Source: Phycisphaeraceae bacterium (GTDB taxonomy: Bacteria > Planctomycetota > Phycisphaerae > Phycisphaerales > Zrk34). Taken from it: DNA of 47,428 nucleotides. The notes under the pieces are model-generated. The model searched no databases. It was not told where the DNA came from and saw only the letters and a program-made list of their open reading frames with translations. This document shows, piece after piece, positions 7,527 through 16,033 of the stretch. Position 1 is the stretch's first letter; every line of letters begins with the position of its first letter. The translations under genes were made by a program, and so were the position numbers. Location: positions 1 through 47,428 of the forward strand of contig JANQHK010000072.1 of assembly GCA_028282685.1 (NCBI GenBank), read 5' to 3'.

Positions 7527-8843
7527 TTGCGGACCATCGCCATCATCAACCAGAAGGGGGGATGCGGCAAGACGACCACGGCGATCAATCTTGCCGCGGC
7601 CTTTGCGCGCGCCGGCCAGGAGACGCTGCTGGTCGACATGGACCCGCAAAGCCACTGCGCCCTGGGGCTGGCGGTGCCCGAAAAACAGATCGGCGGACAC
7701 ATCGGCGATGCGCTGCTGGCCGATCGTCACCGGCCGTTCAACACCGCCCCGATCACCTGGCAGGTCGCCAGCGGGCTGGACCTGATTCCCTCCACCGTGG
7801 CGCTGGCCGCCGTGGAGCGTCAACTGGCCAACGAGCCGGACAAGGATCTGCGCCTCGCCTCGGTGCTGCACCGGCTGCGCGACGATTACCGCTTCTGCCT
7901 GATCGATTGCCCTCCTTCCATCGGTCTGCTGACGTTTAACGCGCTGCGCGCCGCGGGGGAAGTGATCATTCCCGTGGAGACCGGCTACTTCGCGCTGAAA
8001 GGCGCGGTCAAGCAGGCGGCCACGCTCGACGCCATGGGCAAGCGCATCGGGCACAAACCCACGTTGCACGTCCTGGCGACGATGTACGACGTGCGCACCC
8101 GACAGGCGCGCGAAATCCTGGCCGACCTGCATCGCCAGTTCGGCAAGCGCGTGCTGCCGGCGCCGATCCACTACAGCGTCAAGATCAAGGAGGCGACGGG
8201 CTTCGGCCAGCCGATCCTGGAGTACGATGCGACCAGCCGCGGGGCCGACGATTTCGAGCAACTGGCCGCGCACCTGCTGGCCCACGCCCCGGCGTCAAAC
8301 GATCCGTTGCCCGAGGTCATCCTGCCCGAAGAATCGGCCCAGGCGGAAATCGACGGCTCCATATCGACCGGCGCATCGCCCATGGCCGACCGCGCTGCGG
8401 AACTGGTCCGCCGGGCCCGCGCGCTACAGCAGAAAACCGACCAGATGCGACGCCGACTCGAGGCCGATCCCGATGTCGCCGGCGCGCAGGGCCTGCGCGA
8501 CATGGCGGACGGCCCGACGCGCGGCGAATCCCGCAATCATCTCTCCGATCGCCTGGCGCATCTGTACGGCGTGCGTCAGACCGAACAGGGCGCCCTGTTC
8601 TGCCAGCCGCAAAACCACGCACATGAAATCCGGATCGCCGGCGATTTCAACAACTGGCAGCCGACCCGCGCCCCCATGCGCCGCAATGAAAAACTGGACG
8701 TGTGGGAATTGTGCCTGCCCCTGCCGCCCGGTCGGTACCGGTATCGACTGGTGGTCGACGGGCGATGGACCAGCGACCCGCACAACCGCAACGTCGAGAT
8801 CAATCCGTACGGCGAATTGAACAGCATCGTGGAAATGGCTTGA
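7527..8843 (+). CDS. ParA-family ATPase fused to a CBM48/AMPK-beta-like glycogen-binding domain
   Basis: A 438-residue protein. Residues 1-250 are a canonical ParA/Soj ATPase: KGGCGKTT deviant Walker A (10-17), LLVDMDPQSH, and LIDCPPSIGLLTFNAL. The middle (about 285-355) is charged and helix- or coiled-coil-forming (AELVRRARALQQKTDQMRRR). The C-terminal 73 residues have the E-set/CBM48 signature (IRIAGDFNNWQPT then WELCLPLPPGRYRYRLVVDG), the fold of AMPK-beta and branching-enzyme N-domains that bind glycogen-like glucans. The TTG at 7527 is chosen because GAGG lies 6 nt upstream and the ParA homology begins there. The frame is open to 6240, but that extension is antisense to the beta-propeller gene. 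No ParB is adjacent. The fusion suggests ATP-dependent positioning of a glucan-associated cargo, which is inference. Confidence 0.9.
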   Translation: MRTIAIINQKGGCGKTTTAINLAAAFARAGQETLLVDMDPQSHCALGLAVPEKQIGGHIGDALLADRHRPFNTAPITWQVASGLDLIPSTVALAAVERQLANEPDKDLRLASVLHRLRDDYRFCLIDCPPSIGLLTFNALRAAGEVIIPVETGYFALKGAVKQAATLDAMGKRIGHKPTLHVLATMYDVRTRQAREILADLHRQFGKRVLPAPIHYSVKIKEATGFGQPILEYDATSRGADDFEQLAAHLLAHAPASNDPLPEVILPEESAQAEIDGSISTGASPMADRAAELVRRARALQQKTDQMRRRLEADPDVAGAQGLRDMADGPTRGESRNHLSDRLAHLYGVRQTEQGALFCQPQNHAHEIRIAGDFNNWQPTRAPMRRNEKLDVWELCLPLPPGRYRYRLVVDGRWTSDPHNRNVEINPYGELNSIVEMA

Positions 8844-8867
8844 GCGCCGAGCGCCAGCACCGCATGC

Positions 8868-8901
8868 CATGACCGTATCGCCCGGTCATGCCAAAACTTT
8901 T
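8868..8901 (+). terminator. candidate rho-independent terminator after the ParA-CBM48 gene
   Basis: CATGACCG (8868-8875) pairs with CGGTCATG (8883-8890) around a 7-nt loop and is followed by CCAAAACTTTTT. It starts 25 bp after the stop codon. Confidence 0.55.
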
Positions 8902-8905
8902 TCCA

Positions 8906-8934
8906 TTGACACCGCCGTCCAAACCGGGCATAAC
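8906..8934 (+). promoter_or_regulatory. sigma70-like promoter of the gene at 8940
   Basis: A perfect TTGACA (8906-8911), a 17-bp spacer and CATAAC (8929-8934). The GTG start at 8940 lies 6 nt beyond the -10, so transcription should begin at about the start codon, giving a leaderless message. Confidence 0.6.
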
Positions 8935-8939
8935 GCTTT

Positions 8940-10331
8940 GTGAGCATGGAACGAGAAACCACCAACTTCGAAGACCGCACGGAAGCCGCGATCGAAGCGC
9001 TGGTGGACATGTATCTGTCGCGCCCGGTTCAGGAGCAAAGCCCCGAGGCAACCGCATCGGAAAGTAAACCCGCTTCGGAACCCGAAGCGCAACCGGTCGA
9101 AATCGAAACGGCGCCGATCGAAACGCCGATCCGGGCCATGGCGCCGTCGCACACCGAGACGGTGCTGATCGGCCATCTGCCCGGCCTGGCCAACCCCTGG
9201 CTCAGCCAATACGCCGCCAGCCGCGTCCGACCCGATCGGCCGGTGGCGATTTGTCACCTGTTCGCAGAGCAGGTGGAAATCGAACTGGTCCACGGTGAGC
9301 CGGCCGCTCCGTTGGTCTCGCCCGGCGCCGATCCGGCGCTGGATACGGCCCTGGATGGACTGGCCGATCGCGTGGGGCTGTGGCTGGTGCGCGTGGGTGC
9401 GGCGGATACGACGATCGCGCGGTCGGCCTGCGCGGCCATCGGCACGTGGACGCTGTTGAGCGGCGCCGATGAGGCGGCGGTCGTGGCGGCGTATCGACTG
9501 ATCAAGCAGGCGCGCCTTCCACTGGACGAAATCGACCCGGCACAACGCCGCGTGCAACTGATGCTCGCCGGCTGCCGAGAGGAGCAGGCCGATCTCGCCG
9601 CCGATAAGATCGCCCAGGCCGTGCAGAACTTCCTGCATCTTCCGGCCGAGTGGATCGGCACCCGCCCGCGCATGCAGCCGATCAACAAGCAGCGGTTTGG
9701 AATCTATCGCAATCCGCCCCGCACCCATGCCGAACCCGCCTGGGCCGCGCTGCTCCGCTTCCTGACCGAGCGGTTGCCCGAGCCGACCGAAGCCCCCGAA
9801 CCGCCGATGCCTCGGGCCGCCGATTCTCCGCCGCCGCTGCGCCTGCACACCGATGAACCGGATGAACTTGGCGAGGACGAACCGATCACGACAACACATG
9901 AAGAGCCCGCAGCCGAGGAACCAACCCAGCCGACCGCGCAACGTCCGTCATCGCTGACAGCATATGTTGAGGATTTGCAGTTGCTGGCGGTGCGTTGTCC
10001 GCTCAATGAAAACGTGGAGCTGGCCATCGATTCCGGCGGCGCGCTGCATGCGATGCACCGCGCCGATGGCATTCACGTGCATCAGGGCATGGCCGCCTTG
10101 TTCGGCGTCCGTGCGTGGATCGATCAGCACGCTGCGCTGCTGCATCGGGCCTGCGAAGGCCGGCCGATGAACACCGCCTCCGTCACGCTGCATCTTTTCA
10201 CCGACACGCCCCGTCCGGTCATCGCGTTCTGCCTGGCCGGAGGCCCGGCGCACCCGGCCATCAAACTCCACCTGCTGCAAACGGTCCGCCTCGGCGACGA
10301 CGACAAGCCCGTGCACACCGAACTCAATTAG
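8940..10331 (+). CDS. conserved hypothetical protein, possibly a P-loop-less MinD/FlhG-like protein
   Basis: The product (463 aa) is not confidently recognised. Residues 1-60 and about 280-340 are acidic, Pro/Glu/Ala-rich linkers. Between them, the segment VGLWLVRVGAADTTIARSAC through TWTLLSGADEAAVVAAYRLI and the following helices (ending in FLHLPAEWIG) resemble the second half of MinD/FlhG ATPases: a hydrophobic strand, a D/E-V motif, AYRLIK-like helix, and a final strand with L-G/P-W. No Walker A motif is present anywhere, so it would not hydrolyse ATP. The C-terminal 120 residues form another globular unit with His-rich strands. The start is GTG 8940 (ATG 8946 is the alternative). Its place beside a ParA-like gene suggests a pseudo-ATPase partner; this is inference. 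Confidence 0.6.
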   Translation: MSMERETTNFEDRTEAAIEALVDMYLSRPVQEQSPEATASESKPASEPEAQPVEIETAPIETPIRAMAPSHTETVLIGHLPGLANPWLSQYAASRVRPDRPVAICHLFAEQVEIELVHGEPAAPLVSPGADPALDTALDGLADRVGLWLVRVGAADTTIARSACAAIGTWTLLSGADEAAVVAAYRLIKQARLPLDEIDPAQRRVQLMLAGCREEQADLAADKIAQAVQNFLHLPAEWIGTRPRMQPINKQRFGIYRNPPRTHAEPAWAALLRFLTERLPEPTEAPEPPMPRAADSPPPLRLHTDEPDELGEDEPITTTHEEPAAEEPTQPTAQRPSSLTAYVEDLQLLAVRCPLNENVELAIDSGGALHAMHRADGIHVHQGMAALFGVRAWIDQHAALLHRACEGRPMNTASVTLHLFTDTPRPVIAFCLAGGPAHPAIKLHLLQTVRLGDDDKPVHTELN

Positions 10332-10500
10332 AGCGTCTTGCAAGGTTTGTGTCCGGTCCGAACGAGCCGCGACGGTGAGGGAGCGTCCGTCGGGCCGTTG
10401 ATCCGCGTCCGACTTTTCGCTCTCCCGCAGGTCAATGACCGCACCTGCCCCGCCGGGTTCGGGTGCCGTGCGGACCGCTTCCTCACCGTCGCGGCTCGTA
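10331..10500 (-). repeat. GC-rich dispersed intergenic repeat, copy B
   Basis: The complete copy of the element truncated at 1-232, in opposite orientation. On the plus strand it starts GAGCGTCTTG at the stop codon of the upstream gene, and its inverted ends are CGAGCCGCGACGGTGAG (near 10361) and CTCACCGTCGCGGCTCG (near 10482). It lacks about 75 internal bases present in copy A. The remaining bases to 10627 contain no recognised gene, only a short inverted repeat (CATAAGC at 10569-10575, GCTTATG at 10591-10597). Confidence 0.75.
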
Positions 10501-10627
10501 CAAGCCCGGCATGAATGACGCAAGGGGATCTAGCGGAATTTAAACCATCAAAAACCCGGATCATGTCACATAAGCAACTTAATCAAAATAGCTTATGTCG
10601 GAAGATGAAAAATCGAGTCGCGGGTTG

Positions 10628-11293
10628 TCAGGCAGCCGGGTCGGGGACGGATTGGCATTTTCGATCCGAGCGCGAGCGTTTGTAGAAGATGTACGCACCC
10701 ACAATCACCAGACCGATGCCGAGCATGATCAGCGCCACCAGGCCGCGGTGTTCGACCACCTCGTTGATGCCCGAATAGAGCGAACCCAAGCCGTAGCCGA
10801 TTGCCAGTTGCAGCGCCACGGAGAAGACTGCCGCGACGGCATCGGTGGCCAGAAACTTCCAGCGGGGCACGTGCATCATGCCGGTCAGCAGTAACGTGGC
10901 GTAGCGTGAACCGGGGATGAACCGGCTGGCGGCGATCATGCCCACACTGTGTTCACGGATGCGGTGCCGCGCCCACATCAACCGTCTGGGATGCAAGAGC
11001 CGCTTGATCCATCGACGATGCAGAACCGCCTTGCCGAAATGCCAACCGATCCACACGATCACCGAGTCGGCGATCAGGATACCCGTGTAGCAGATCAGGA
11101 ACAACCAGTACCAGTCGTAACGCTCGGGGTAGCTGCTGAGCAGAAAGCCCGCGGTCACCACCAGCAATTCTTCAGTGACGGGCAATCCCGAGCCGGCCAG
11201 CACCAGCACGACGAAGATCACGCCGTAGGCCAGCAGCGGATTCTGTCCCACGGCGTCGAGCCAATCCATCAATGTCTGGACTACAGCAATCAC
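10628..11293 (-). CDS. DedA-family membrane protein
   Basis: A 221-residue inner-membrane protein of the DedA/SNARE-associated (VTT domain) family. It shows the family elements GSGLPVTEELLVVTAGFL near the N-terminus, a long amphipathic stretch, and the signature ASRFIPGSRYATLLLTGMM, followed by two C-terminal hydrophobic helices (EHRGLVALIMLGIGLVIVGAYIFY region). DedA proteins act in lipid carrier recycling and membrane homeostasis; several transport undecaprenyl phosphate or lipids, and which applies here is unknown. The start is uncertain: the frame is open to 11392, but GTG at 11293 or 11305 removes the overlap with the next gene. It lies directly downstream of the HEAT-repeat gene on the same strand. 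Confidence 0.85.
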   Translation of the reverse strand: MIAVVQTLMDWLDAVGQNPLLAYGVIFVVLVLAGSGLPVTEELLVVTAGFLLSSYPERYDWYWLFLICYTGILIADSVIVWIGWHFGKAVLHRRWIKRLLHPRRLMWARHRIREHSVGMIAASRFIPGSRYATLLLTGMMHVPRWKFLATDAVAAVFSVALQLAIGYGLGSLYSGINEVVEHRGLVALIMLGIGLVIVGAYIFYKRSRSDRKCQSVPDPAA

Positions 11294-11336
11294 GTTGAGT
11301 TCCACTAAGCACAAACGATTCGCAAAGAGATGGCGG

Positions 11337-13553
11337 TCATGGCGAGGGGGGCGCGGCTTCGGAAGTTTTCTCCACCGTGGCGGCGGGGGCACCCTCGGCG
11401 CCGGTGGCGGTCGGACTTTGCATCTGTCTCAATTTCTCCTTGGCGCGACGGAGCCGTTCGACCAGTTCCCGATCGGTCAACTCACCTACCAGTTGTTGCA
11501 GGCGCGCGATCATCGCGGCCGCCTGGTCGGTCTCGCGATCGGCCAGCCGCTTGTCGATCGCATCGAGCAACAGCGTCGCCACCACGCCCTGGGCCCGGGG
11601 CTGGCGCCCCAGCCATTGGCCTGCCAGCTTCAACGCCTCCTCCACATCATCGGCCGCCAGGAAGGCGCGGATCCGCAGCGCCAGCAGGCGATCGGTTGCT
11701 TCATCGGGCATCGACTTCACCGTCGCCAGTCGATTCAGCAGCGCCTTGGCGCTTTCGCCCTGGCCTTCGGCCAATTGCAGTTCGGCCAACTCCAGCAACA
11801 GCAGGGCGCGCCGAACGGAATCGATCGGTTGCTCCTCGCCGGGCAACACCGTGTTCAGAACGGCGCGCCGCAACGCCGAGCGGTCGGCGGGCTGACCGGC
11901 CAGTGCAGCATCGAGTCGCTCCAGATCCTGTAGGTTCAGGCGTTTGGCCACGCCGACCATCGCGCCGATCCAGGACTGCTGCAATTCACCCGTGCCCGGC
12001 TCGTGCCGGAACAGCGTTTCGATCATCTCCATCGATTGGCCGTGGGCCGCGGCGGCGTCGATCGCCTTGCCGCCCAGCACCTCATCGCCGAACCACGCAT
12101 ACAACGGTTCGGGGGCAAAGCGACCGGCAACGAACGGCTCGGCCGCAGCGCGACGCACCGCCGGCTCGCCCTGCTTCATCAACTCCACCAGGGCCGACTC
12201 ATCCGACGGCTCGGCCAAGCGTCCCAGCAAGCGCACCACGGATTCATCCGGTTTGGACGCCGGCGCCTCGATCAACTGACGCGCATAGCCCAAAGCGCGG
12301 GCTTGTTGCTGCGCGTTGAGGACCCTGGCTTCGTGCAACGCCACAAGCACCGCCGCCGTCGCACCGTTCGCCGCCTGGCGTTCGGCCAGAACGAGCACCG
12401 ACTCGACGGCCGGGGCCTGGGGCAACCGCGCCAGCAACGAAAGGTAAGCGGTGCGCACCGCCGGGTCCTGCTCGCCGAGCAATTGTTCGGTGACGATCTT
12501 CGCCGCCGGTTCGTCGGCCAGGTCGCGCAAGACCTCGGCCGGGGCGGCGCGCACGCTCGCGTTGGCGTCGGTCAGATGGTCGCGCGTCGCCTGGCGGACT
12601 TCCGGGCCGATCGGCTTGGCGTTAATCAATTCCCGCTCGACGATGCGCATCGCCAGCAGGCGCACCGGGTCGTAGGGATCGCCCAGCATCTCGATCAGCA
12701 GCGCCGGGCGCTGTTTTTCATCGGTGACGCGATACAGGCGGTTGAAGGTTTCGGTGGTTTTCTCCATGAGCCGCTGGCGGTCGGTTTCCAGCTCGGCCTT
12801 GCGGCGGGACAGCGATTTAAGCATGCCGCTGAGCCAGCGCTGCGGCGGCAGATCTTTCACCTGGTCCCACCAGCGCCGCCATGCCGCGGCGTCGTAACCG
12901 AACTCGCTGATGCCGGTGGTCTCGGCCAGGCGCGCCATCGCATACTCGCGGATCGGCTGCGGCCAGGCGGGATCGGCCAACGTCACCAGCGCTCCCACCG
13001 CGCGCGCCTGGTATTGCTCGGCCAGCGCATCGACCGCCGCCAGACGCTGCGCCTGATCGGATTTTTCGTCCTGCGTCAACCGGATCAGCCGCATCAGCAC
13101 ATGGCGATCGGAGTACCGGGCCAGCGCCGAAGCGGCCGCCTTGCGCAACGTCGGCTCGGCGTGAGAGAGCAAGGCAAACAGCGGCTCGACCAGCAGGCGC
13201 GGCGGATCGTCCGCCTGGGCGATGGCCTGGGCGATCAGGCGCGGGGTGGTGGGTTCGGTCGATTGCCCCAGCGCGGCGCTCAGCGCCTTGTCCGCGGCAG
13301 GCCAGCGGCGCGAAAGCAGCGCCCCGGCGGCATCGCGGCGCTTGGCATCGTCGATCCGCGTGTCGCTGAGCACGCCCATCAGCAGCTTCAGGTCTTTTTC
13401 CTGTTCGGAGGAGAGGCGATCGGTCTCCGGACGGGTGGAGCTTCCGTTTTGCGCAAGACATGCAACGCCGCCCACATACAGCATCACCGCGACGATCATC
13501 CACAGCCGGCAGGCCGATGGAAGAGCGAACGATTTGCAGTTGGGGCCGGTCAT
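11337..13553 (-). CDS. secreted HEAT-repeat protein
   Basis: A 738-residue protein with an N-terminal signal sequence (WMIVAVMLYVGGVACLAQNG) followed almost entirely by degenerate alpha-helical repeats of about 35-40 residues. Examples are DAKRRDAAGALLSRRW, PTLRKAAASALARYSD and GEPAVRRAAAEPFVAG, each with the Asp/Arg/Ala spacing of HEAT repeats. The last 200 residues are a helical, Leu/Ala/Glu-rich region recalling TPRs. It ends in a Pro/Ala/Glu tail (ATVEKTSEAAPPSP). HEAT proteins are scaffolds; no catalytic motif is seen. The gene diverges from the TPR gene at 13683, with about 130 bp containing both promoters. Confidence 0.75.
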   Translation of the reverse strand: MTGPNCKSFALPSACRLWMIVAVMLYVGGVACLAQNGSSTRPETDRLSSEQEKDLKLLMGVLSDTRIDDAKRRDAAGALLSRRWPAADKALSAALGQSTEPTTPRLIAQAIAQADDPPRLLVEPLFALLSHAEPTLRKAAASALARYSDRHVLMRLIRLTQDEKSDQAQRLAAVDALAEQYQARAVGALVTLADPAWPQPIREYAMARLAETTGISEFGYDAAAWRRWWDQVKDLPPQRWLSGMLKSLSRRKAELETDRQRLMEKTTETFNRLYRVTDEKQRPALLIEMLGDPYDPVRLLAMRIVERELINAKPIGPEVRQATRDHLTDANASVRAAPAEVLRDLADEPAAKIVTEQLLGEQDPAVRTAYLSLLARLPQAPAVESVLVLAERQAANGATAAVLVALHEARVLNAQQQARALGYARQLIEAPASKPDESVVRLLGRLAEPSDESALVELMKQGEPAVRRAAAEPFVAGRFAPEPLYAWFGDEVLGGKAIDAAAAHGQSMEMIETLFRHEPGTGELQQSWIGAMVGVAKRLNLQDLERLDAALAGQPADRSALRRAVLNTVLPGEEQPIDSVRRALLLLELAELQLAEGQGESAKALLNRLATVKSMPDEATDRLLALRIRAFLAADDVEEALKLAGQWLGRQPRAQGVVATLLLDAIDKRLADRETDQAAAMIARLQQLVGELTDRELVERLRRAKEKLRQMQSPTATGAEGAPAATVEKTSEAAPPSP

Positions 13554-13682
13554 ATTTTTTTTCTCGCGGTCTCGACGGTGGGTTTATACAATATACCCCG
13601 ACCAACCCGGTCCGGGTATGGCACAGGACAGGAATTTACATCTTCTTTTTCACGCACGCTGGAGAGCGGCAGGTCGACGACC

Positions 13683-15008
13683 ATGAACGATTGGCAGGAA
13701 GCCGAGCAACGAGCCGAGCGGGCACACGAACTGTACGAATCGGGCCGATGGGAGGACGCCCTGCGTGAATTGCGCGAAGCGATCCGCGTCAATCCGTACC
13801 ACGGCGAGTGGCATTTCAATCTCGCCCTGACGCTCGAACAGATGAACCGCTACGCCGAAGCGGTCGACGCCTACGAACAGGCGCTGAACTGCGACGGCGA
13901 AGACCCCGAGCTGTTGAATCTGCTGGGGATCAACCTCTGTCGGGTGAATCGCCCGACTGAGTCGTTGCGCTACTTCAACCGCGCCGCCCGGCTCGATCCG
14001 CAGTCCGAGGCCTCTTACGCCAACCGCATCGCCGCCTACGCCCAGCTCGGCCAGCACGATCAGGCCGAGTTGATGTTCTACCGGACGATGCAGATCAACG
14101 AGCATTCGGCCAAGGCGTATTACAACATTGCGATGTCGCTGATGGAGCGGGGCCAATACCGTCGGGCTGCCTGGTGCTGGCGGCATGCGCTGGAGCTGGA
14201 CCCGGCCGACGATCAGGTCCGCGCGCGGCTCGGCGAGGCCTACTGGGCCTGCGGACAACTCGACCGCGCCTACACCAGCTACATCGAGCAACTGCGCCAT
14301 CAGCCCGGCGACATGGAAGCCCTGCTCGACCTGGGCAACCTGCTGATCGAGATGGAGCGCCCGGCCGAGGCCGCAGAGAAATTCCGACGCGTCGTCGAAC
14401 TCGATCCCGACAACGCGCAGGCCTACTTCTACCTCGGTGAGCTGGCCTGGCGCACCGGACATCAGGTCGCGGCGCGCCGCGCATTCGAGCAGTCCACCCG
14501 ACTGGACCCCAAACGCGTTGAAGCGCATCTCAAACTGGCGCAGCTCGATCTGGCGCAGAAGAAACTCGCCGAGGCGCGCAGCCGACTGCGCATTGCCGAT
14601 CGCCTGCAACGCCGCGCGCCCGATCCGATCCTCACCGAGCACCTGGCGCAACTGCTGATGGAAGCGCGGCTCTACGATCAGGCGGCTCTGGCCTACCGAC
14701 GTCTGACGCACCTGCGACCGGTCGATCCGCGCCTGGCGCATCTCCTGGCTGTGGCGCTGCTTCAGGGCGGGAAACTGGAACCAGGCGAGCGCCAGGCCCG
14801 CCTGGCCGTGCGACTCAATCCCGCCTACACGGTTGCGATGGGCAACCTGGTGGTGGCGAACATGCGTCTGGGGCGCTTCCGTCGCGCCCGCGCCTGGCTC
14901 CGCCGCGCGCGCAAGATCGACCCGCGCGATCCCCGCCTGGTCAAGCTCGCCCGCGAACTGCGCTGGGTGCGCCTGGGCCAACGCCTGAAGCAACTGTTTG
15001 CATCCTGA
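13683..15008 (+). CDS. tetratricopeptide repeat (TPR) protein
   Basis: A 441-residue, entirely helical protein with about eleven consecutive TPR units. Clear examples are AHELYESGRWEDALRELREA (first unit), WHFNLALTLEQMNRYAEAVD, AYYNIAMSLMERGQYRRAAW and AYFYLGELAWRTGHQVAARR, each with the W/Y-LG/A-Y-A-F-A-P pattern. There is no signal peptide or membrane segment, so it is probably a cytoplasmic scaffold. The final 60 residues are strongly basic (RRARAWLRRARKIDP), unlike the first two thirds, which might allow nucleic acid or membrane contact (inference). The next gene begins 8 bp after the stop and is probably co-transcribed. Confidence 0.85.
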   Translation: MNDWQEAEQRAERAHELYESGRWEDALRELREAIRVNPYHGEWHFNLALTLEQMNRYAEAVDAYEQALNCDGEDPELLNLLGINLCRVNRPTESLRYFNRAARLDPQSEASYANRIAAYAQLGQHDQAELMFYRTMQINEHSAKAYYNIAMSLMERGQYRRAAWCWRHALELDPADDQVRARLGEAYWACGQLDRAYTSYIEQLRHQPGDMEALLDLGNLLIEMERPAEAAEKFRRVVELDPDNAQAYFYLGELAWRTGHQVAARRAFEQSTRLDPKRVEAHLKLAQLDLAQKKLAEARSRLRIADRLQRRAPDPILTEHLAQLLMEARLYDQAALAYRRLTHLRPVDPRLAHLLAVALLQGGKLEPGERQARLAVRLNPAYTVAMGNLVVANMRLGRFRRARAWLRRARKIDPRDPRLVKLARELRWVRLGQRLKQLFAS

Positions 15009-15016
15009 ATGTATCC

Positions 15017-16033
15017 ATGAACCGCGCGTGGTACGAACATCGCCTTCAGCCGCCGCAGGGTTGCGTGCGCGCGGTGATCGATACCGATGCGGGCAACCAG
15101 ATCGACGACCAGTTCGCCCTCGTCTACGCGCTTTTGGCTGCGGAGCGGATTCGTGTTGAAGCGATTTACGCCGCGCCGTTCGTCCGAAGGCAGCACACCA
15201 CGCCCGGGCAGGGCATGCGCGCCGGTTACGATGAGATCAATCGCATCGTGGCCATCGCCGCTTGCGGTTGTGCAAATCGGCCAATCATCCTGCACGGCGC
15301 CACGCAGTGGCTGACCTCAACAACGACCCCTCTCCCCCAGGTGGGGGAGCGACTGGGTGAGGGGGATGATTCCAGCGATTCACCCTCTCCAAGCCCCGCC
15401 CTTCAGGGCGGGGGTACGCCCGATCCCCAACCCACTCCCGCTGCTGACGACCTGATCCGCCGGGCCATGGACGGACCTGATGACAAGCCGCTCTACGTGA
15501 TTGCCATCGGCGCGATCACCAACATCGCCGCCGCATTGCAGCTCGAACCGCGCCTGGCCGAGCGCATGGTGCTGGTCTGGCTGGCCGGTCAGCCGCACGA
15601 GACCGGCAGCGCGCAGGAGTACAACCTGTGCGGCGACATCGCGGCATCGCGTTTCATCTTCGAGTCGAATGTGCCGTTGGTGCAGATTCCCTGCGAAGGC
15701 GTGGCCGAGGCATTGCGACTCGACGCCCGCACCCTCGAAACTCACGCCGCGGGGCGCAGCCCGATCGGAGACGAACTGGTGCGCCTGTTCATGCAACACG
15801 ATCCCAATCATCCCGGCGCCTCGAAGGTGATCTGGGATTTGGCGCCGGTGGCGTGGTTGATTGAGCCGCTGTGGTGCCCCAGTCGCATGACGGCGACGCC
15901 AAAGCTCACCGCACAAATGACCTGGCAGGCCGATCCATCGGGACGACCCATGCGCCTGGCGACGGCCTGCCGGGCGGACCGGATATACAACGACCTTTTC
16001 ACGCGTCTGGCAAATCACGCAAAGCCCCTCTGA
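15017..16033 (+). CDS. inosine-uridine nucleoside N-ribohydrolase family protein
   Basis: A 338-residue member of the IUNH family, which hydrolyses the N-glycosidic bond of ribonucleosides. The N-terminal DTDAGNQIDDQFAL (about residues 22-35) is the calcium-binding DTDxGxxxDDxxAL motif. YVIAIGAITNIAAAL and AQEYNLCGDIAASRFIF (with the N-x-x-x-D pair) are the other family landmarks. Residues about 100-138 are a low-complexity Pro/Gly/Ser loop (starting TSTTTPLPQVGE). This loop is encoded by palindromic GC-rich repeat DNA inserted in frame at about 15320-15430, and related proteins should lack it. The reading frame is preserved, so the enzyme may still fold. Confidence 0.85.
   Translation: MNRAWYEHRLQPPQGCVRAVIDTDAGNQIDDQFALVYALLAAERIRVEAIYAAPFVRRQHTTPGQGMRAGYDEINRIVAIAACGCANRPIILHGATQWLTSTTTPLPQVGERLGEGDDSSDSPSPSPALQGGGTPDPQPTPAADDLIRRAMDGPDDKPLYVIAIGAITNIAAALQLEPRLAERMVLVWLAGQPHETGSAQEYNLCGDIAASRFIFESNVPLVQIPCEGVAEALRLDARTLETHAAGRSPIGDELVRLFMQHDPNHPGASKVIWDLAPVAWLIEPLWCPSRMTATPKLTAQMTWQADPSGRPMRLATACRADRIYNDLFTRLANHAKPL
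15326..15422 (+). repeat. palindromic REP-like insertion inside the nucleoside hydrolase gene
   Basis: Two perfect hairpins lie within about 90 bp. CTCCCCC/GGGGGAG around AGGT occupies 15332-15349, and CCCCGCCC/GGGCGGGG around TTCA occupies 15394-15413. Between them GGGTGAGGGGG and CACCCTCTCC are also partly complementary. Such paired hairpins are normally found between genes. Here the block is read in frame as a low-complexity loop. Confidence 0.7.

Noticed and set aside
12003-13682. Large upstream extension of the TPR gene (frame open from 12003)
   Set aside because: The extension is antisense to the HEAT-repeat gene and has His/Arg-rich shadow composition. The TPR homology begins at ATG 13683.
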